This document shows, one piece after another, positions 7,553-8,501 of a DNA stretch of 8,501 nucleotides. The stretch's first letter is position 1. Each line of letters opens with the position of its first letter. The translations under genes and the position numbers were made by a program. This stretch comes from Sulfurovum sp. bin170 (GTDB lineage: Bacteria; Campylobacterota; Campylobacteria; Campylobacterales; Sulfurovaceae): the NCBI RefSeq assembly GCF_010892395.1, contig NZ_JAACKB010000285.1:1-8501 (forward strand), in the 5' to 3' direction. The notes under the pieces are model-generated. The model ran no database searches. It was not told the DNA's origin and was given only the letters and a program-made list of their open reading frames with translations.

Positions 7553-8275
7553 CTAAATCATTTTCTCAAAAGCTCGAATCTCCTCTTTTCTAAATTTATA
7601 ATCCACAAGATACTCCCCCACCAATCCCCAAAAATCAGCCGAATGATTCTTCTCTTGGATATGTGCCAACTCATGCACCACCACATACTCAACAAGAGAA
7701 GAGGGCAACTTCATCAAGTGATAATTCAGAGAGATTCTATCACGAGAACTACAAGACCCCCAACGAGTCTTGGCTTTTCTAAACCCAACATAAGTAGGAA
7801 CAAGCCCCATCCTCTTTGACCACTCCTCTACCATAGGATTTATCTTCTCTATCGCTTTTTGCTTATAGAACGAATCAATATTCCACACTATCTCCTCTTG
7901 AGTCACATCAGGCTGTGTGGTGATAATAAACTTCGAGTTAGTAAACTCTAGTTTTGCATTTTTGAGTTCTCTATCCTCTCTTATCTCCAGATAATAGCTC
8001 TTGCCCAAGTAGTAAATCTGTGAACCAGTGACCATCTTCTCTTCCACTTTTTTAGCTTTTAAATCATCCATATGCTTCACTATCCAAGCTGATTTTTTAC
8101 TCACAAAAGCCTTAATCTCTCTCATACTTGTACTTCTGTTGGTCTTGACCAAAACTCCATCTCGTGTCACTTGGATATAGCTGTTTTTGAGTCGATGTTT
8201 TCGCAATAACTCAAACTCAATCATTCGCGTTCCATACGCGATACTATGCAAAGCTTTTGGCATCAAAATAGTCAT
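7553..8275 (-). CDS. YgjP/DUF45-type zinc metallopeptidase (M48-like)
   Basis: A 240-residue protein with the family's C-terminal core: TRWGSCSSRDRISLNYHLMKLP (about 170-191), then HELAH (201-205) and a third histidine H211, giving the HExxH-x5-H zinc site with E202 as the catalytic base. The N-terminal half is the usual beta-rich part of YgjP-like proteins. The physiological substrate is unknown. There is no signal peptide, so it is probably cytoplasmic. The ATG at 8275 has AGAGGA six bases upstream. A second in-frame ATG at 8224 (residue 18) begins at the point where family similarity seems to start, with GGAA nearby, so the true protein may be 223 residues. The first 17 codons overlap a short hairpin and a decayed reading frame. 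Confidence 0.88.
   Translation of the reverse strand: MTILMPKALHSIAYGTRMIEFELLRKHRLKNSYIQVTRDGVLVKTNRSTSMREIKAFVSKKSAWIVKHMDDLKAKKVEEKMVTGSQIYYLGKSYYLEIREDRELKNAKLEFTNSKFIITTQPDVTQEEIVWNIDSFYKQKAIEKINPMVEEWSKRMGLVPTYVGFRKAKTRWGSCSSRDRISLNYHLMKLPSSLVEYVVVHELAHIQEKNHSADFWGLVGEYLVDYKFRKEEIRAFEKMI
8225..8241. repeat. Short palindrome inside the 5' end of the metallopeptidase gene
   Basis: TCGCGT-TCCAT-ACGCGA forms a perfect six-base-pair stem with a five-base loop, directly next to the alternative ATG at 8224. It is more GC-rich than its surroundings and resembles intergenic repeat hairpins more than coding sequence. Confidence 0.4.
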
Positions 8276-8396
8276 AATTTTCCTCTTCTATCTCATCTTT
8301 AAAATCAAAATATTCATAATCGCTTTTTCAATATCATGTTTTCCTAAAATATTTGTTTCCTTCGACGCAGAGCATCGGAGAATTAAACCCTACCAT
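8244..8396 (-). pseudogene. Possible frameshifted remnant of a small ORF
   Basis: On the minus strand an ATG at 8396 opens a 20-residue frame starting MVGFNSPMLCVEGNKYF that ends at TGA (8334-8336), with a second TGA at 8328-8330. The same frame then reads for 27 codons from 8327 to a TAG at 8244-8246, giving an acidic tail (SDYEYFDFKDEIEEENYDYF) that looks like a real C-terminus. A neighbouring frame bridges the stops with GKHDIEK. Adding one A to the A-run at 8324-8328 and removing one from the A-run near 8339-8344 would join all three parts. The upstream part overlaps a repeat hairpin. The protein is not recognised. It could be a decayed gene or chance. Confidence 0.3.
8360..8393. repeat. 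Degenerate REP-like hairpin with CTAC nearby
   Basis: CTTCGACGC-AGA-GCATCGGAG (8360-8380) folds into a nine-pair stem with one mismatch and one wobble. CTAC (GTAG on the minus strand) lies nine bases further on at 8390-8393. The stem resembles the widespread bacterial hairpin family with a CGACGCAGAGCGTCG core, here with point changes. It is probably an old REP-type insertion in the intergenic region. Confidence 0.5.
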
Positions 8397-8424
8397 AGAT
8401 TAAATAGATGTTAAAATTAATCTA
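8396..8424. promoter_or_regulatory. Perfect 8-bp inverted repeat upstream of the divergent gene
   Basis: TAGATTAA (8396-8403) and TTAATCTA (8417-8424) are exact reverse complements separated by 13 bases. They lie just upstream of the putative -10 box of the rightward gene. Such a dyad could be an operator, but AT-rich dyads also arise by chance, so this is tentative. Confidence 0.35.
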
Positions 8425-8431
8425 ATTTAGC

Positions 8432-8437
8432 TATATT
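8432..8437 (+). promoter_or_regulatory. Putative -10 box for the rightward gene at 8468
   Basis: TATATT in the context TTTAGC-TATATT, about 30 bases before the TTG start. There is no distinct -35 box. Confidence 0.35.
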
Positions 8438-8454
8438 TGCACAAAACTAAATTC

Positions 8455-8459
8455 AAGGG
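8455..8459 (+). promoter_or_regulatory. Ribosome binding site for the TTG start at 8468
   Basis: AAGGG eight bases before TTG. It supports a coding start although only eleven codons are visible. Confidence 0.55.
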
Positions 8460-8467
8460 TAACAAAA

Positions 8468-8501
8468 TTGAATATAACAGAAAAAATTAAAAGTTTATTA
8501 G
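8468..8501 (+). CDS. 5' end of an unidentified gene, cut by the window edge
   Basis: An open frame starts at TTG (8468-8470) and reads MNITEKIKSLL before the window ends. The start is supported by AAGGG at a good distance and by a TATATT-type box upstream. The N-terminus looks like an amphipathic helix of an ordinary cytoplasmic protein, but eleven residues are too few to name a family. The gene is divergent from the metallopeptidase gene, with 192 bases between them. Confidence 0.5.
   Translation, partial: MNITEKIKSLL

Overview
The window is AT-rich, gene-dense bacterial chromosome. Base composition, strong AAGG-type ribosome binding sites, TATAAT-like -10 boxes without clear -35 boxes, and the look of the TrpB, LepA and Prs proteins suggest Campylobacterota (a Sulfurimonas/Sulfurovum/Arcobacter-like lineage). 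That placement is inference and was not checked by alignment.

Layout: a plus-strand block runs from 24 to 3173, with tryptophan synthase beta (trpB), an M17 leucyl aminopeptidase (pepA) and a small VanZ-like membrane protein directly abutting pepA. It converges on a minus-strand block from 8275 down to 3337. In transcription order that block holds a YgjP/DUF45-type zinc metallopeptidase, ribose-phosphate pyrophosphokinase (prs), elongation factor 4 (lepA), a CopD-like four-helix membrane protein with a TTG start, a ComF-like phosphoribosyltransferase with a GTG start, and a 63-residue DUF2892-type membrane protein. At the right edge a divergent plus-strand gene begins with a TTG start at 8468 and runs out of the window. 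All complete genes are housekeeping or widespread accessory families. Prs makes PRPP, the substrate of the phosphoribosyltransferase fold seen in the ComF-like protein and of tryptophan synthesis upstream of TrpB, but no operon-level link between them is shown here.

The unusual part is between the genes. Several gaps hold short palindromes flanked by GTAG (or CTAC on the other strand), the layout of REP elements that are mobilised by RAYT (Y1-type) transposases. A 72-bp inverted doublet (REPIN/BIME-like) fills the trpB-pepA gap. A single GTAG-palindrome fills the prs-lepA gap. In both cases the element starts 2-3 bases after the upstream stop codon and its CTAC touches the Shine-Dalgarno of the next gene. 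A 150-bp cluster of five hairpins lies between the convergent blocks, and a degenerate hairpin lies in the right intergenic region. No transposase is visible in the window.

Upstream of the metallopeptidase there are signs of a decayed coding region: an acidic C-terminal-like peptide is joined to upstream sequence only if small indels in A-runs are assumed. I found no convincing new multi-gene system. The repeat architecture and the frameshifted remnant are the parts most worth a second look.
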